Assembly (NCBI RefSeq): GCF_025821665.1
Contig: NZ_JACKSJ010000117.1
Coordinates: 143,139 to 207,138, forward strand
DNA: 64,000 nt
DNA from: [Mycobacterium] manitobense
GTDB lineage: Bacteria > Actinomycetota > Actinomycetes > Mycobacteriales > Mycobacteriaceae
Direction: 5' to 3'
The position numbers and the translations under genes were made by a program. The notes below the pieces were generated by a model. The model made no database searches. It saw nothing but the letters and a program-made list of their open reading frames with translations, and had not been told where the DNA came from. This document shows, one piece after another, positions 1 to 9,013 of this stretch (within the stretch, counting starts at the first letter, position 1; every line of letters starts with the position of its first letter).

Positions 1-796
1 CATCGGCGGGTTCCTGCGGATGACCGGTCAGCCCGACGGCAAGCCCACCAAGGTCGGCATCGCGATCAACGACATCGCCGCAGGCGCCACCGCGATCTAC
101 TCGATCCTCGCGGCCGAGCTCAACCGGCGGCAGACCGGCGAGGGCCAGTACATCGACATCTCGCTCGTCGACGCCGGCCTGGCCTGGACGGTCTGGGAGT
201 CCGGCGCCTACTTCGGCAACGGCGAGACCCCGGCGCAGACGGGCACCAGGCACCGGCGATCCGCTCCCTACCAGGCCTACCGCACCGCCGACGGCTACGT
301 GACGATCGGCGCCAACACCGACCGGCTGTGGCAGCGGCTGATCAACGACGTGCTCAAGCGTCCGGACTGGGCCGATGATCCGCGCTTCATCGACCTGCCC
401 GCCCGGATGAACCACCTCGACGAACTCGAAGAGGAGATCGAGGCGATCACCACCACGCTGCCCACCAGCGCGTGGGTCGACCGGATGGACACCGCCGGTG
501 TCCCCGGCGGACCGGTGCTCACCTACGACGAGACGCTCGACGACCCGCACGTGCAGGCGCGCGGAATGATCGTCGACATCGAGCACCCGATCATCGGGCC
601 GATGAAGACCATCGCCCCGCCGACCCGGTTCTCCGACCTCGAATTCAGCGTGCGCGCACCCGCTCCATGGCTGGGCCAGCACACCGCCTCGGTGCTGTCC
701 GAACTGGGCATCGGCGGCGACGAGATCGACCGCCTCTTCACCGACGGCACCCTCTACGACGCCCACCCGGACCTGCAGAAGGGACGCACCGCATGA
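1..796 (+). CDS. Class III (CaiB/BaiF) CoA-transferase, 5' end missing
   Basis: The C-terminal part of a family III CoA-transferase; the reading frame is open from base 2, so the gene starts outside the window. Family members move CoA between an acyl-CoA and a carboxylic acid through an aspartyl-CoA thioester. The likely catalytic Asp lies in the sequence INDIAAG (about codon 23 of the visible part), followed by the usual RRQTGEGQYIDISL stretch. About 265 residues are visible of a normal length near 390-400. The stop overlaps the next start as ATGA at 793-796, so it is translationally coupled to the crotonase. It heads a long operon with a second CaiB enzyme and a Tct transporter, so its substrate is probably the imported acid. 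The substrate cannot be read from the sequence. Confidence 0.9.
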   Translation, partial: IGGFLRMTGQPDGKPTKVGIAINDIAAGATAIYSILAAELNRRQTGEGQYIDISLVDAGLAWTVWESGAYFGNGETPAQTGTRHRRSAPYQAYRTADGYVTIGANTDRLWQRLINDVLKRPDWADDPRFIDLPARMNHLDELEEEIEAITTTLPTSAWVDRMDTAGVPGGPVLTYDETLDDPHVQARGMIVDIEHPIIGPMKTIAPPTRFSDLEFSVRAPAPWLGQHTASVLSELGIGGDEIDRLFTDGTLYDAHPDLQKGRTA

Positions 797-1587
797 GTGA
801 CAAGACGATCCGTGTCGAACGCGACGGCGAGACCCCGGCCATCGCCACCGTCGTGCTCGACAACATCGACAGCCACAACGCGATCGCGCTGACCATGTAC
901 CGACGCATCCCCGAGGTGTTCGCCGAACTGGATGCCGACCCGGCGGTCAAGGTCGTGGTGTTACGCGGGGCAGGCACCCGCAGTTTCGCCTCCGGCGCCG
1001 ACATCAGCGAGTTCGAGGAGGTCCGTGGCAACAGTGACTCCGCCAAGGCCTACAACGAGCACGTCGCGGCGGCCGAACACGCCGTCGAGGGCTGCACCAA
1101 GCCGACCATCGCGATGGTGCACGGCTACGCCATCGGCGGTGGCTGCGGCCTCGCGCTGGCGTGCGACATCCGGTTTGCCGACGAACGGTCCCGGTTCGGC
1201 ATCACCCCGGCGAAGCTCGGCCTGGTCTACAGCCTGGAATCGACCAAACGACTCGTCGACGTCGTCGGGCCGTCCCGGGCGAAGTGGATCCTGTTCTCCG
1301 GGCAGCACGTCCACGCCGAGGAGGCGCTGCGCCTCGGCCTGATCGACGAGCTCGTGCCCGCCGACGACCTGGAGAAGCACACCTACGAATTCGCCCGCCT
1401 CGTCACCACCCGCGCGCAGTACAGCGTCCGGTCGTCGAAGCGGATCGTCGACCTCGTGCTCGGCGGGCAGACCTCCGATGACGAGGTGACCACCGGCATC
1501 CGCAACTCGTCGTTCGACACCGACGACTACGCCGAGGGCGTCCGGTCGTTCCTGGAGAAGCGTCCCCCGAGGTTCACCTGGTCATGA
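793..1587 (+). CDS. Crotonase-fold enzyme (enoyl-CoA hydratase/isomerase family), probably not a hydratase
   Basis: A 264-residue crotonase-superfamily protein. The oxyanion-hole regions are visible (SGADISEF near residue 77 and GYAIGGGCGLAL near 115). Both glutamates that a hydratase needs are absent: the GGGCE position reads GGGCG and the QPE position reads TPA. The TPAKLGLVYS stretch instead resembles methylmalonyl-CoA decarboxylase (YgfG type), where a Tyr follows the TPxxLG motif. By inference this may be an acyl-CoA decarboxylase or another crotonase-fold reaction rather than hydration. The start overlaps the CoA-transferase stop and the stop overlaps the thioesterase start, both as ATGA, so the three genes are coupled. 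Confidence 0.85.
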   Translation: MSDKTIRVERDGETPAIATVVLDNIDSHNAIALTMYRRIPEVFAELDADPAVKVVVLRGAGTRSFASGADISEFEEVRGNSDSAKAYNEHVAAAEHAVEGCTKPTIAMVHGYAIGGGCGLALACDIRFADERSRFGITPAKLGLVYSLESTKRLVDVVGPSRAKWILFSGQHVHAEEALRLGLIDELVPADDLEKHTYEFARLVTTRAQYSVRSSKRIVDLVLGGQTSDDEVTTGIRNSSFDTDDYAEGVRSFLEKRPPRFTWS

Positions 1588-2036
1588 CCGCCACCGATCC
1601 CGCTGTCCGGCCCACCGATCCGGTGGGTGCCGCCCAGTACGCCGCCGGCGCAGCCGAGCCGGAATTCGGCCGGTACTTCCTCATCCACTTCCTCGGCCTG
1701 TCGATCGACTACGTCGACGACGACAAGGCCTGCGTGGTGCGCCTGCCGTTCGCCCGCCACCTGTGCAATGCCGGGGGCGCTGTGCACGGCGGTGTGCTGT
1801 CCACCGCGCTGGACATCTCGATGGGCCACGCCTGCCAGCGCTACCTGTCGGCCGGTTCGACCATCGAGATGCAGGTGCGATTCCTGCGGGCTGTGCGCAC
1901 CGACGTGACGTGCACGGGCCGCGTCGTCCACGGCGGCCGGCGGATCGTGCAGCTGGAGTCCCACATGCACGACACCGCGGGCCGCCTCGTCGCCACCGCC
2001 AGCGGCTCGTGGTTCCGCCACGACGCCACCACCTGA
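1584..2036 (+). CDS. PaaI-type hotdog-fold acyl-CoA thioesterase
   Basis: A 150-residue hotdog protein. The signature is NAGGAVHGGVLSTALDISMG near residues 60-80, the HGG-plus-acidic-helix motif of PaaI/YdiI thioesterases. It should hydrolyse a short or aromatic acyl-CoA and may release CoA from a dead-end intermediate of this operon. It starts inside the stop of the crotonase gene (ATGA) and is followed by a 40-nt gap before the transporter binding protein. The specific substrate is unknown. Confidence 0.82.
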   Translation: MTATDPAVRPTDPVGAAQYAAGAAEPEFGRYFLIHFLGLSIDYVDDDKACVVRLPFARHLCNAGGAVHGGVLSTALDISMGHACQRYLSAGSTIEMQVRFLRAVRTDVTCTGRVVHGGRRIVQLESHMHDTAGRLVATASGSWFRHDATT

Positions 2037-2076
2037 GAACCCAGCCTCCCGCCCACCACTCAACGAGGAGAACACC

Positions 2077-3057
2077 ATGCGACTCAAAGCGATCATCACC
2101 GCGCTGTTAGCCGTCGCCGCCCTGGTGCTGTCGGCCTGCAACGCCGGCAGCGGCAACTCCGGATCCGCCGAGGACTACCCGTCCCAGGAACTGGACTGGA
2201 CCATCGCCTTCGGCCCCGGCGGCGGCAACGACATGATGGCCCGCAAGCTCGTGCAGATCATCCAGGAGAAGAACCTCTACCCCAACGACATCGCCGTGGA
2301 GAACCGCGAAGGCGGCAGCGGCGCCACCGGATGGGGCTACCTGCTGAGCAAGCGGGGCAGCGGATACGACGTGTCGACCACATCGGGGTCCTTCCTCACC
2401 ACCCCGCTGCAGGCCGACCCGGGCTGGACCTACAAGGACTTCACCCACGTCGGCCTGATGGCCACCGACGACGCTCTGCTGCTCGTCGACGGCAAGAAGG
2501 GCATCCGCACCTTCGAGGACTGGGTCGCCTACGCCAAGAACAAGGGCAAGGTCGTCGTCGGCGGCATCGGCACGGTGAACGTCGACTTCATCCTGCAGTC
2601 GCTGATCGCCGAGCACGCCGGCTACGAGATCGAGTACGTGCCCTACAACGAAGAGGGCCAGGTGCAGACCTCGCTGCTCAGCGGCGCGCTCGACTCGATG
2701 ATCTCCAACCCCGGGTCGATCCTGGGCCAGGTGGAGTCCGGTGACATGACGCCCGTGCTGTTCACCGGCAAGGAGCGCCTGCAGAAGCTGCCCGACGTCC
2801 CGACCGGCGCGGAGAAGGGGATGGCCGACCTGCCGTCCATGCCGCGCGGCTTCATCCTTCCGCCCGACGCCCCGGACTACGCCCGCGACTGGTGGATCAA
2901 GACGATGAAGGACGTCGTCAAGACCGAGGAGTGGCAGGCCTATCTCGCCGAGAACTACCTCACCAAGAACGAACTGTGGGGCGACGACTTCACCGCCTAC
3001 CTCGAGACCACCACCGCGGAGTTCGAGAAGACGCTCAAGGAACAGGGCGCGCTGTGA
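2077..3057 (+). CDS. tctC: TctC-family solute-binding lipoprotein of a tripartite tricarboxylate transporter
   Basis: A 326-residue extracytoplasmic binding protein of the Bug/TctC family. The N-terminus has a lipoprotein signal ending in a lipobox, LSAC, with the lipidated Cys near residue 21. The mature part opens with the family's typical IAFGPGGGNDMMAR region. An AGGAG Shine-Dalgarno sits about 7 nt before the ATG. It captures a carboxylated solute outside the membrane and delivers it to the TctA/TctB permease encoded next. The GTGA overlap at 3054-3057 couples it to tctB. Known ligands of the family include citrate, aromatic dicarboxylates and dicarboxylates; the ligand here is not predictable. 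Confidence 0.93.
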   Translation: MRLKAIITALLAVAALVLSACNAGSGNSGSAEDYPSQELDWTIAFGPGGGNDMMARKLVQIIQEKNLYPNDIAVENREGGSGATGWGYLLSKRGSGYDVSTTSGSFLTTPLQADPGWTYKDFTHVGLMATDDALLLVDGKKGIRTFEDWVAYAKNKGKVVVGGIGTVNVDFILQSLIAEHAGYEIEYVPYNEEGQVQTSLLSGALDSMISNPGSILGQVESGDMTPVLFTGKERLQKLPDVPTGAEKGMADLPSMPRGFILPPDAPDYARDWWIKTMKDVVKTEEWQAYLAENYLTKNELWGDDFTAYLETTTAEFEKTLKEQGAL

Positions 3058-3614
3058 CCGCGACGACCCCGTTCAACATGGCGACCGCAGCCGTGTCCGA
3101 CTCCACCGAGCCCAAGCGGGTGGTGAATTGGCCGAAACTCACCTTCCTCGGTGTGCTGCTCATCGCGTTCGCCTTCTACACCGAGATCGCGATGGGCATG
3201 GAGTGGCGCACCCAGGCCGGTCGCATCGGCCCCGGCGTGTTCCCCCGCATCCTGGGCTTCACCGCGATCGCCGTCATCGTCATCGCCGCTGCGCGCGAGG
3301 TGCTTTCGCGGCCCTCGGCCAAGCCCGTCAGCCAGGCCGAGGCCGCCGACGAGGCCGCCGAACCGGACCTCGGACGGCATCCGGTCGCGCTGGTCGCGTT
3401 CACCATCGCGGCCGCGGTATTCGTCGCGCTGCTCGGCGTCCTCGGCGCCGCGCTGGCCGGGGTGCTGTTCCTGGCCGTCACCCTGTGGTTCCTGGATCCG
3501 AAGCACCACGTTCGGTCGCTGATCATCGCGGTGACCGTGCCCGTCCTCCTGTACCTGGCGTTCCAGACCGGCCTCAACGTCGGTCTGCCGCAGGGAATTC
3601 TGCCGATCGGCTGA
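3054..3614 (+). CDS. tctB: TctB-family small membrane subunit of tripartite tricarboxylate transporter
   Basis: A 186-residue integral membrane protein with about four transmembrane segments (near residues 25-45, 60-80, 110-140 and 155-175 by hydrophobicity), matching the size and layout of TctB subunits. The chosen start is the GTG overlapping the tctC stop. An ATG at 3078 would shorten it by eight residues without touching the first helix. It should form the permease with TctA. The variable hydrophilic loop rich in Ala, Glu and Asp between helices 2 and 3 is usual for this poorly conserved subunit. Confidence 0.9.
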   Translation: MTATTPFNMATAAVSDSTEPKRVVNWPKLTFLGVLLIAFAFYTEIAMGMEWRTQAGRIGPGVFPRILGFTAIAVIVIAAAREVLSRPSAKPVSQAEAADEAAEPDLGRHPVALVAFTIAAAVFVALLGVLGAALAGVLFLAVTLWFLDPKHHVRSLIIAVTVPVLLYLAFQTGLNVGLPQGILPIG

Positions 3615-3627
3615 GGAGCGTCCCACC

Positions 3628-5226
3628 ATGTTCGACCTGATGACCGGCATCACCGCCCTGTTGACGGTGCAGAACCTGCTGTTGCTCTTCGGCGGTGTGA
3701 TGATCGGCATGATCGTCGGTGTCATACCCGGAGTCGGCCCGTCCGCCGGGCTGGCGATCCTGCTTCCGGTGACGTTCGGGCTCGACCCGACGGGCGCCAT
3801 CGTGATGCTGGCCGCCGTTTACTACGGCGCCATGTACGGCGGAACGATCACCTCGGTGCTGATCAACACACCGGGCGAATCTGCCACCGTGGCAAGCACG
3901 TTCGACGGCTATCCACTCGCCAAACAGGGGCGGGCCGGGCCCGCGCTGGTGATGGCGGCGGTCGGCTCGTTCGTGGCGGGCACCATCGGGGCGGTCCTGC
4001 TCAGCGTGGCCGCGCCGGTGACCGCCGAGTTCGCGAAGACCTTCGGTCCCCCTGAGTACTTCCTCGTCGTGATGGCCGGCCTGCTGACCGTCATCGTGAT
4101 CCTGCGCGGCAACAAGATGCTCGGCGCGTTGTCGGCGCTCATCGGATTCGCCATCGGCACCGTCGGCATCGACATCGGCGGTGGCGGCCAGCGGTACACC
4201 TTCGGCTCGGTGGACCTGATCAACGGCATCGACTTCATCCCGGTTGCGATCGGACTGTTCGCCGTCGGTGAGGTGCTACACACGCTGTGGCGGGGCGGCC
4301 ACCTCGAAGAGCTCAAGTTCTTCGGGGTGTCGGCACGCAGCCGCGGATTCTGGCCCACCCGCACGGATATCCGTGAGTCCGTCGGGCCCACGCTGCGCGG
4401 ATCGTTCCTCGGCTTCGGTGTCGGGTTGACCCCGGGCGCCGGCGCCACCGTCGCCTCGCTGATGTCCTACAACGTCGAGAAGTCGGTATCGCGGACGCCG
4501 GAGAAGTTCGGCAAGGGCGCGATGGCCGGGCTGGTCGGCCCGGAGTCGGCGAACAACGCGGCATCCTCGGGCGCCATGGTGCCCCTGCTGACGCTCGGTA
4601 TCCCCGGCGGCGGCGCGACCGCCGTACTGCTCGGCGGCTTCCTGATGTGGGGCCTGCAACCGGGCCCGCTGCTGATGCAGCAGAACCCGGAGTTCGCCTG
4701 GGGTCTCATCGCGAGCATGTTCCTCGGCAACGTGATGCTGTTGGGTGTCAACGTGTTCTGCATCCCGGCGTTCGCCAGCATCGCGCGCGTGCCGTTCCGG
4801 GTCCTGGGCCCGATCATCATCCTGCTGTGCGCACTGGGCACCTTCGCGGTGAACAAGAGCCTGCTCGACGTGCAGATCATGCTGGCCTGCGGCGTGCTCG
4901 GATTCTTCATGCGCCAGTACGGCCTGTCCCCGGCTGCGCTGATCATCGCCCTGGTGCTGGGTCCGCTGGCCGAGGAGTCGCTGCGGCAGACGATGGTGAT
5001 CTCCGGCGGCAGCCTGGGCGTCTTCGTCGAACGGGGCACCTCGCTGGGGATCCTGGCGTTCATCGTGCTGCTGTTCGCGATCCCGTTCATCAAGAATCCG
5101 ATGCGCCGCGCGACCCAGTCCGCGCTGCAACTCGTCTCAGTGCGCCGCCGCGGACAGACCGCCGAGGACAAGGCTGCCGGTCGCGACGGCAACGCACTCA
5201 ACGACGACGACCGGGAACACGTCTGA
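3628..5226 (+). CDS. tctA: TctA-family large permease subunit of tripartite tricarboxylate transporter
   Basis: A 532-residue polytopic membrane protein of about 11-12 helices. The diagnostic TctA region lies near residues 30-90: IPGVGPSAGLAILLPVTFGL, then YYGAMYGGTITSVLINTPGE. A second GxTPGAGA-type repeat lies near residue 270 and SANNAASSGAMVPLLTLGIP near 310. A GAGG Shine-Dalgarno precedes the ATG. It forms the translocation channel fed by TctC. The stop overlaps the ATG of the next membrane protein by one base at 5226. The C-terminal tail is charged and cytoplasmic. Confidence 0.95.
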   Translation: MFDLMTGITALLTVQNLLLLFGGVMIGMIVGVIPGVGPSAGLAILLPVTFGLDPTGAIVMLAAVYYGAMYGGTITSVLINTPGESATVASTFDGYPLAKQGRAGPALVMAAVGSFVAGTIGAVLLSVAAPVTAEFAKTFGPPEYFLVVMAGLLTVIVILRGNKMLGALSALIGFAIGTVGIDIGGGGQRYTFGSVDLINGIDFIPVAIGLFAVGEVLHTLWRGGHLEELKFFGVSARSRGFWPTRTDIRESVGPTLRGSFLGFGVGLTPGAGATVASLMSYNVEKSVSRTPEKFGKGAMAGLVGPESANNAASSGAMVPLLTLGIPGGGATAVLLGGFLMWGLQPGPLLMQQNPEFAWGLIASMFLGNVMLLGVNVFCIPAFASIARVPFRVLGPIIILLCALGTFAVNKSLLDVQIMLACGVLGFFMRQYGLSPAALIIALVLGPLAEESLRQTMVISGGSLGVFVERGTSLGILAFIVLLFAIPFIKNPMRRATQSALQLVSVRRRGQTAEDKAAGRDGNALNDDDREHV

Positions 5227-5726
5227 TGAACCTCGGCTCACTGCTGCTGACAGCGACGGCAGCGGTGATCGGCGCAGGCATCGCCACCCTGCTCCACCTG
5301 CCTGCCGCGCCTCTGCTCGGGGCCATGGTGGGTGTCGCACTGGTGAACATCTTCAGCTCGGCGGCGTTCGAGATCCCCTCCGTCGGGAAGTGGATCGTCT
5401 ACGCCGTGCTCGGCTGGCTGCTCGGCACCGGGGTGAACCAGGAGACGCTGACCCAGCTGCGGTCGGCGGTGGTGCCGATCGTCGTGACCGTCGTGGCCTT
5501 CCTGGTGTTCGGGCTGCTCGCGGCGCTGCTGCTGTGGAAGTTCACCCCGTTCGATTCGATGACCGCACTGCTGGCCACCGCACCGGGCGGCATCGCCCAG
5601 ATGGGCGCGCTGTCCGCCGGCGCCGGTGCCAACGTTCCGATCGTGCTGACCGTGCACGTACTGCGCATCACCTCGGTGATCGTGCTCATGTCGGTCGGCC
5701 TGAAACTGATGGGAGGACGCGGATGA
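5226..5726 (+). CDS. Half-length AbrB-family membrane protein
   Basis: A 166-residue membrane protein with about five helices that matches a single copy of the AbrB duplication repeat. The motif GAMVGVALVN appears early, then WIVYAVLGWLLGTGV, then a late ATAPGGIAQM. Full-length AbrB-type proteins (old annotation: ammonia monooxygenase/regulator AbrB) carry two such repeats in about 350 residues, so this one has only half and probably works as a dimer or with TctA/TctB. It shares one base with the tctA stop and overlaps the next start as ATGA. Its place inside a Tct operon suggests a transport accessory role. This is inference; it is not a transcription factor. Confidence 0.78.
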   Translation: MNLGSLLLTATAAVIGAGIATLLHLPAAPLLGAMVGVALVNIFSSAAFEIPSVGKWIVYAVLGWLLGTGVNQETLTQLRSAVVPIVVTVVAFLVFGLLAALLLWKFTPFDSMTALLATAPGGIAQMGALSAGAGANVPIVLTVHVLRITSVIVLMSVGLKLMGGRG

Positions 5727-6901
5727 CAGAGTCACCCGGGCCCGCACCCCGACCGCTCGCCGACATCCGGGTGGTCGACCTCAGCCGCGCACTGGCCGGT
5801 CCGTACGCGACGATGATGATGGCCGATGCCGGCGCCGACGTGGTGAAGGTGGAACCGCCGGGCGGCGACGACAGCCGGGGTTGGCTGCCCTACGTCGACC
5901 GCAACGGCCACCGGGAGTCGGCGTACTACATGAGCGCCAACCGCAACAAGCGCTCGGTGGTGCTCGACCTCAAATCGTCCGAGGGCGCCGACCGGCTGCG
6001 CTGGCTCGTCGCGCAGGCCGACGTGCTCGTCGAGAACTACCGGCCCGGCGTGCTCGACCGGCTCGGACTCGGCCTCGACCGGCTGCGCGAGCTCAACCCC
6101 CGGCTGGTGACGCTGTCCATCACCGGATTCGGCAAGGGCGGACCGGACGGCGCGCGACCCGGTTTCGACCAGATCGTCCAGGCCGAGGCCGGTTTGATGG
6201 CGCTGACCGGACAACCCGGCGGCACCCCGCAACGCGTCGGGCTGCCCATGTGCGACATCCTTGCCGGACTCTTCGGGGCATTCGGGGTGATGACCGCGCT
6301 GCGGGCGCGGGAGCACACCGGCCGCGGGCAGCACGTCGAGACCTCGCTGCTGGCGGCCGTGGTCGGGGTGCACGTGTTCCACGGCGTCGGCTGGCTGGCC
6401 GCCGGGGTGGAGCCGGTGCTCACCGGCAACCGCCATCCGTCCATCGCGCCGTACGGGGTGTTCGGGTGCGCGGACGCCGATATCGTGATCGCCGTCGGGT
6501 CGGAGTCGCTGTGGCGCAGGTTCGCGCCGATCGTGGGCCTCGACGCCGACCGCCCCGACATCGCCACCAACATCGACCGGGTCGGCCGGGCCGACGCGCT
6601 ACAGAAGGAGATCGACGCCCTGCTCGCCGACCGGACCGCTGAAGAGGTGCTCGCCGCGCTCGACGCGGCGGGTGTGCCCGCGGGCCGCATCCGCACCGTG
6701 CCGGAGGTCTACGACTGGGCGCAGGTCCGCGAGTCGATGGTGCTGACACTGCCGCACCCGACGCTGGGTGACCTCGAGATGCCCGCGTCGCCGCTGCAGC
6801 TGTCCGAACACGGCGATCCGCGCCGCGAGGCGCCACCCTCACTCGGCGGTGACCAGGACGCGGTCTTCGCCGGCTACGCACCCTCGGGAGGATGCCGATG
6901 A
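5723..6901 (+). CDS. Class III (CaiB/BaiF) CoA-transferase, complete
   Basis: A full-length 392-residue family III CoA-transferase. The N-terminus shows VVDLSRALAGPYATMMMADAGA, then VKVEPPGGDDSRGW, and the catalytic Asp is in PMCDILAGLFGAFG near residue 177. A REHTGRGQHVETSL stretch follows it. This is the second CaiB-type enzyme in the operon, so the pathway probably activates two acids, or one enzyme activates and the other recycles CoA. Both ends overlap neighbours as ATGA. CoA donor and acceptor are unknown. Confidence 0.92.
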   Translation: MTESPGPAPRPLADIRVVDLSRALAGPYATMMMADAGADVVKVEPPGGDDSRGWLPYVDRNGHRESAYYMSANRNKRSVVLDLKSSEGADRLRWLVAQADVLVENYRPGVLDRLGLGLDRLRELNPRLVTLSITGFGKGGPDGARPGFDQIVQAEAGLMALTGQPGGTPQRVGLPMCDILAGLFGAFGVMTALRAREHTGRGQHVETSLLAAVVGVHVFHGVGWLAAGVEPVLTGNRHPSIAPYGVFGCADADIVIAVGSESLWRRFAPIVGLDADRPDIATNIDRVGRADALQKEIDALLADRTAEEVLAALDAAGVPAGRIRTVPEVYDWAQVRESMVLTLPHPTLGDLEMPASPLQLSEHGDPRREAPPSLGGDQDAVFAGYAPSGGCR

Positions 6902-8106
6902 CCCAGCGGATGGCCGTGATCGGCGGCGGCATCGTCGGTGCCGCCGTCGCCCGCGAGATCCTGGCCCGCAGGCCCGACGCCGAGGTGACGGTGTTCGACA
7001 AGGAGGACCGCCTCGCGTCGCACCAGACCGGACGCAACAGCGGCGTCGTGCACGCCGGGCTCTACTACCAGCCGGGCTCACAGAAGGCGCTGCTCTGCCG
7101 GCGCGGGGTGCGCCTGCTCGAGGACTACTGCGCCGAACGCGGGATCCGCCGGATCGCCTGCGGCAAGGTGCTGGTCGCGCTCGACGAGGTGGAACGGGCC
7201 CGGCTGTCCGACATCGAGGACCGCGCCCGCGCCAACGGCGTGCCCGGGATCCGGATCATCGGCCCCGGCGAGCTGCGCGAACTCGAACCGCACGTCCGCG
7301 GCGTCGCCGCACTGCACTCGCCGTCGACGTCGATCGTCGACTTCGCCGAGGTGACCCAGGCGCTCGCCGCCGACGCCGTGGCCGCCGGCGCGAAGATCCT
7401 GCTCGGCCACGAGGTGACCGGGATGCAGGTCAGAGGATCCGAGGTGGTGCTGACCACGCGAGCCGCAGGCGGGACGGATGAGAGTGCCTTCGACCAGGTG
7501 GTCGCCTGCGGCGGCCTGCAGAGCGACCGGTTGGCCGAGATGGCCGGCGACGGACCCGATCCGGTGATCATGCCGTTCCGCGGCGAGTACTACGCACTCA
7601 AGCCGGAGCGCCGCGGGCTGGTCAACGGCCTGGTGTATCCGGTGCCCGACCCGCGCTACCCGTTCCTCGGCGTCCACGTCACGCCGCGGGTCGACGGTGA
7701 GGTGCTGATCGGCCCGAACGCGGTGCTCGCGCTGGCCCGCGAAGGCTACACGTGGCGCAACGTGTCCCCCGCCGATCTCGCCGGCGTCGCCCGGACCCCG
7801 GCGTTCTGGCGGTTCGCCCGGCAGCACTGGCGCACCGGTATCCGGGAGATGTACGGCTCGCTGAGCAAGCGGCGGTTCGTCGCAGCCGCCCGGGCCTACG
7901 TCCCCGAACTCGGCGACGACGACGTCGTGCCGGGCCGGGCGGGGATTCGCGCGCAGGCACTCGACGCCGACGGCGGACTCGTCGACGACTTCCGGATCAG
8001 CATCCGCGACCGGATCGTGGTGCTGCGCAACGCGCCGTCGCCGGCGGCCACCTCCGCGCTCGCCATCGCCGAGCACGTCGTCTCCACCCTCGAGGGCCGC
8101 CCGTGA
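6898..8106 (+). CDS. lhgO: LhgO-type FAD-dependent L-2-hydroxyacid (L-2-hydroxyglutarate) oxidase/dehydrogenase
   Basis: A 402-residue DAO-superfamily flavoprotein. The N-terminal FAD site is GGGIVGAAVAREI, and SHQTGRNSGVVHAGLYY near residue 45 is characteristic of L-2-hydroxyglutarate oxidases. A C-terminal block MYGSLSKRRFVAAARAYVPE also fits. The enzyme should oxidise an L-2-hydroxy acid to the 2-oxo acid and pass electrons to the quinone pool or oxygen. The start was placed at the ATG that overlaps the CaiB stop, with GGGAGG about 6 nt upstream; an ATG two codons earlier is possible. The operon context suggests a 2-hydroxy acid intermediate, not necessarily hydroxyglutarate. Confidence 0.85.
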   Translation: MTQRMAVIGGGIVGAAVAREILARRPDAEVTVFDKEDRLASHQTGRNSGVVHAGLYYQPGSQKALLCRRGVRLLEDYCAERGIRRIACGKVLVALDEVERARLSDIEDRARANGVPGIRIIGPGELRELEPHVRGVAALHSPSTSIVDFAEVTQALAADAVAAGAKILLGHEVTGMQVRGSEVVLTTRAAGGTDESAFDQVVACGGLQSDRLAEMAGDGPDPVIMPFRGEYYALKPERRGLVNGLVYPVPDPRYPFLGVHVTPRVDGEVLIGPNAVLALAREGYTWRNVSPADLAGVARTPAFWRFARQHWRTGIREMYGSLSKRRFVAAARAYVPELGDDDVVPGRAGIRAQALDADGGLVDDFRISIRDRIVVLRNAPSPAATSALAIAEHVVSTLEGRP

Positions 8107-9002
8107 CCGACGTCATCGCCGGCGGCCTCTGGGGAGTGCTGGCCACCCCGTTCGACGACCACCTCGACATCGACCTCGAATCACTGCGCAACGAGGTCGC
8201 GTCGTTCGCCGAGGACGGCTGCGGCGGCCTGGTCGCGCTCGGCGTGTTCGGCGAGGCGGCCTCCCTGCGACCCGACGAGGCCGACGCCGTCGCGCAGACT
8301 GTCGCGGCGGCCACCGACCTGCCCTACGTGCTCGGGCTCTCCGAGCGGGACCCCGACGCCGTGGTGGCACAGGCGCAGCGACTGCTCGGGGCGGTGTCCA
8401 GGCCGCCGGTGGCGCTGATGGCTCAGATCGGTGACGCCGACCCCGCGGTGTCCGCGCAGGCCTTGCGCCGGTTGTACGACGGCACCGGAATCGGTGTGCT
8501 GGTGCAGGACTATCCAGTGGTGTCGGGGATCCGGGTGACCGACGAGCAGGTGGTGGAGCTGGTGCGGGCGTGCCCGTTCGCGGTCGGCGTGAAGTCCGAG
8601 ACGCCACCCACGTCCGTCGCGATCGCCCACCTGGCACCCCGGCTCGACGTGCCGGTGTTCGGCGGGCTCGGCGGTGTGGGACTGCTCGACGAACTGGCCG
8701 CCGGATCGGCGGGTGCGATGACGGGCTTCAGCCATCCGGCCGCGCTGGCGGCGGTGTTGCGCGCCCACCGCGACGGCGGATTCCGCGCCGCCCGGGAGGC
8801 ATGGGCGCCGTGGTTGCCGCTGGCGAACTTCGAAGGGCAGCTGCGCGTCGGCCTGGCGATCCGCAAGGAGCTGCTGCGCAGGCGCGGGGTGATCGCCTGC
8901 GCACGCGTCCGGTCACCCGCCACATCGCTGCCCGCATCACTGGTGCCGCTGCTCGAACAGCATCTGAGCAGCGTGCCCGCAATCCAATCCGCGCCTCGCT
9001 GA
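8103..9002 (+). CDS. DapA-family (dihydrodipicolinate synthase-like) aldolase/lyase
   Basis: A 299-residue TIM-barrel protein of the DapA/N-acetylneuraminate lyase superfamily. The Schiff-base lysine is in FAVGVKSET near residue 164, and the tyrosine of the proton relay is in VQDYPV near 139. The usual GTTGE motif reads GVFGE. These enzymes form an imine with a 2-oxo acid and carry out aldol cleavage, condensation or dehydration. It follows directly on an enzyme that makes 2-oxo acids, so retro-aldol or dehydration of a 2-oxo acid is plausible. The start is a GTG overlapping the lhgO stop (GTGA). It is not biosynthetic dapA, which sits elsewhere in mycobacteria. Confidence 0.83.
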   Translation: MTDVIAGGLWGVLATPFDDHLDIDLESLRNEVASFAEDGCGGLVALGVFGEAASLRPDEADAVAQTVAAATDLPYVLGLSERDPDAVVAQAQRLLGAVSRPPVALMAQIGDADPAVSAQALRRLYDGTGIGVLVQDYPVVSGIRVTDEQVVELVRACPFAVGVKSETPPTSVAIAHLAPRLDVPVFGGLGGVGLLDELAAGSAGAMTGFSHPAALAAVLRAHRDGGFRAAREAWAPWLPLANFEGQLRVGLAIRKELLRRRGVIACARVRSPATSLPASLVPLLEQHLSSVPAIQSAPR

Positions 9003-9013
9003 AGGGAATCGAC

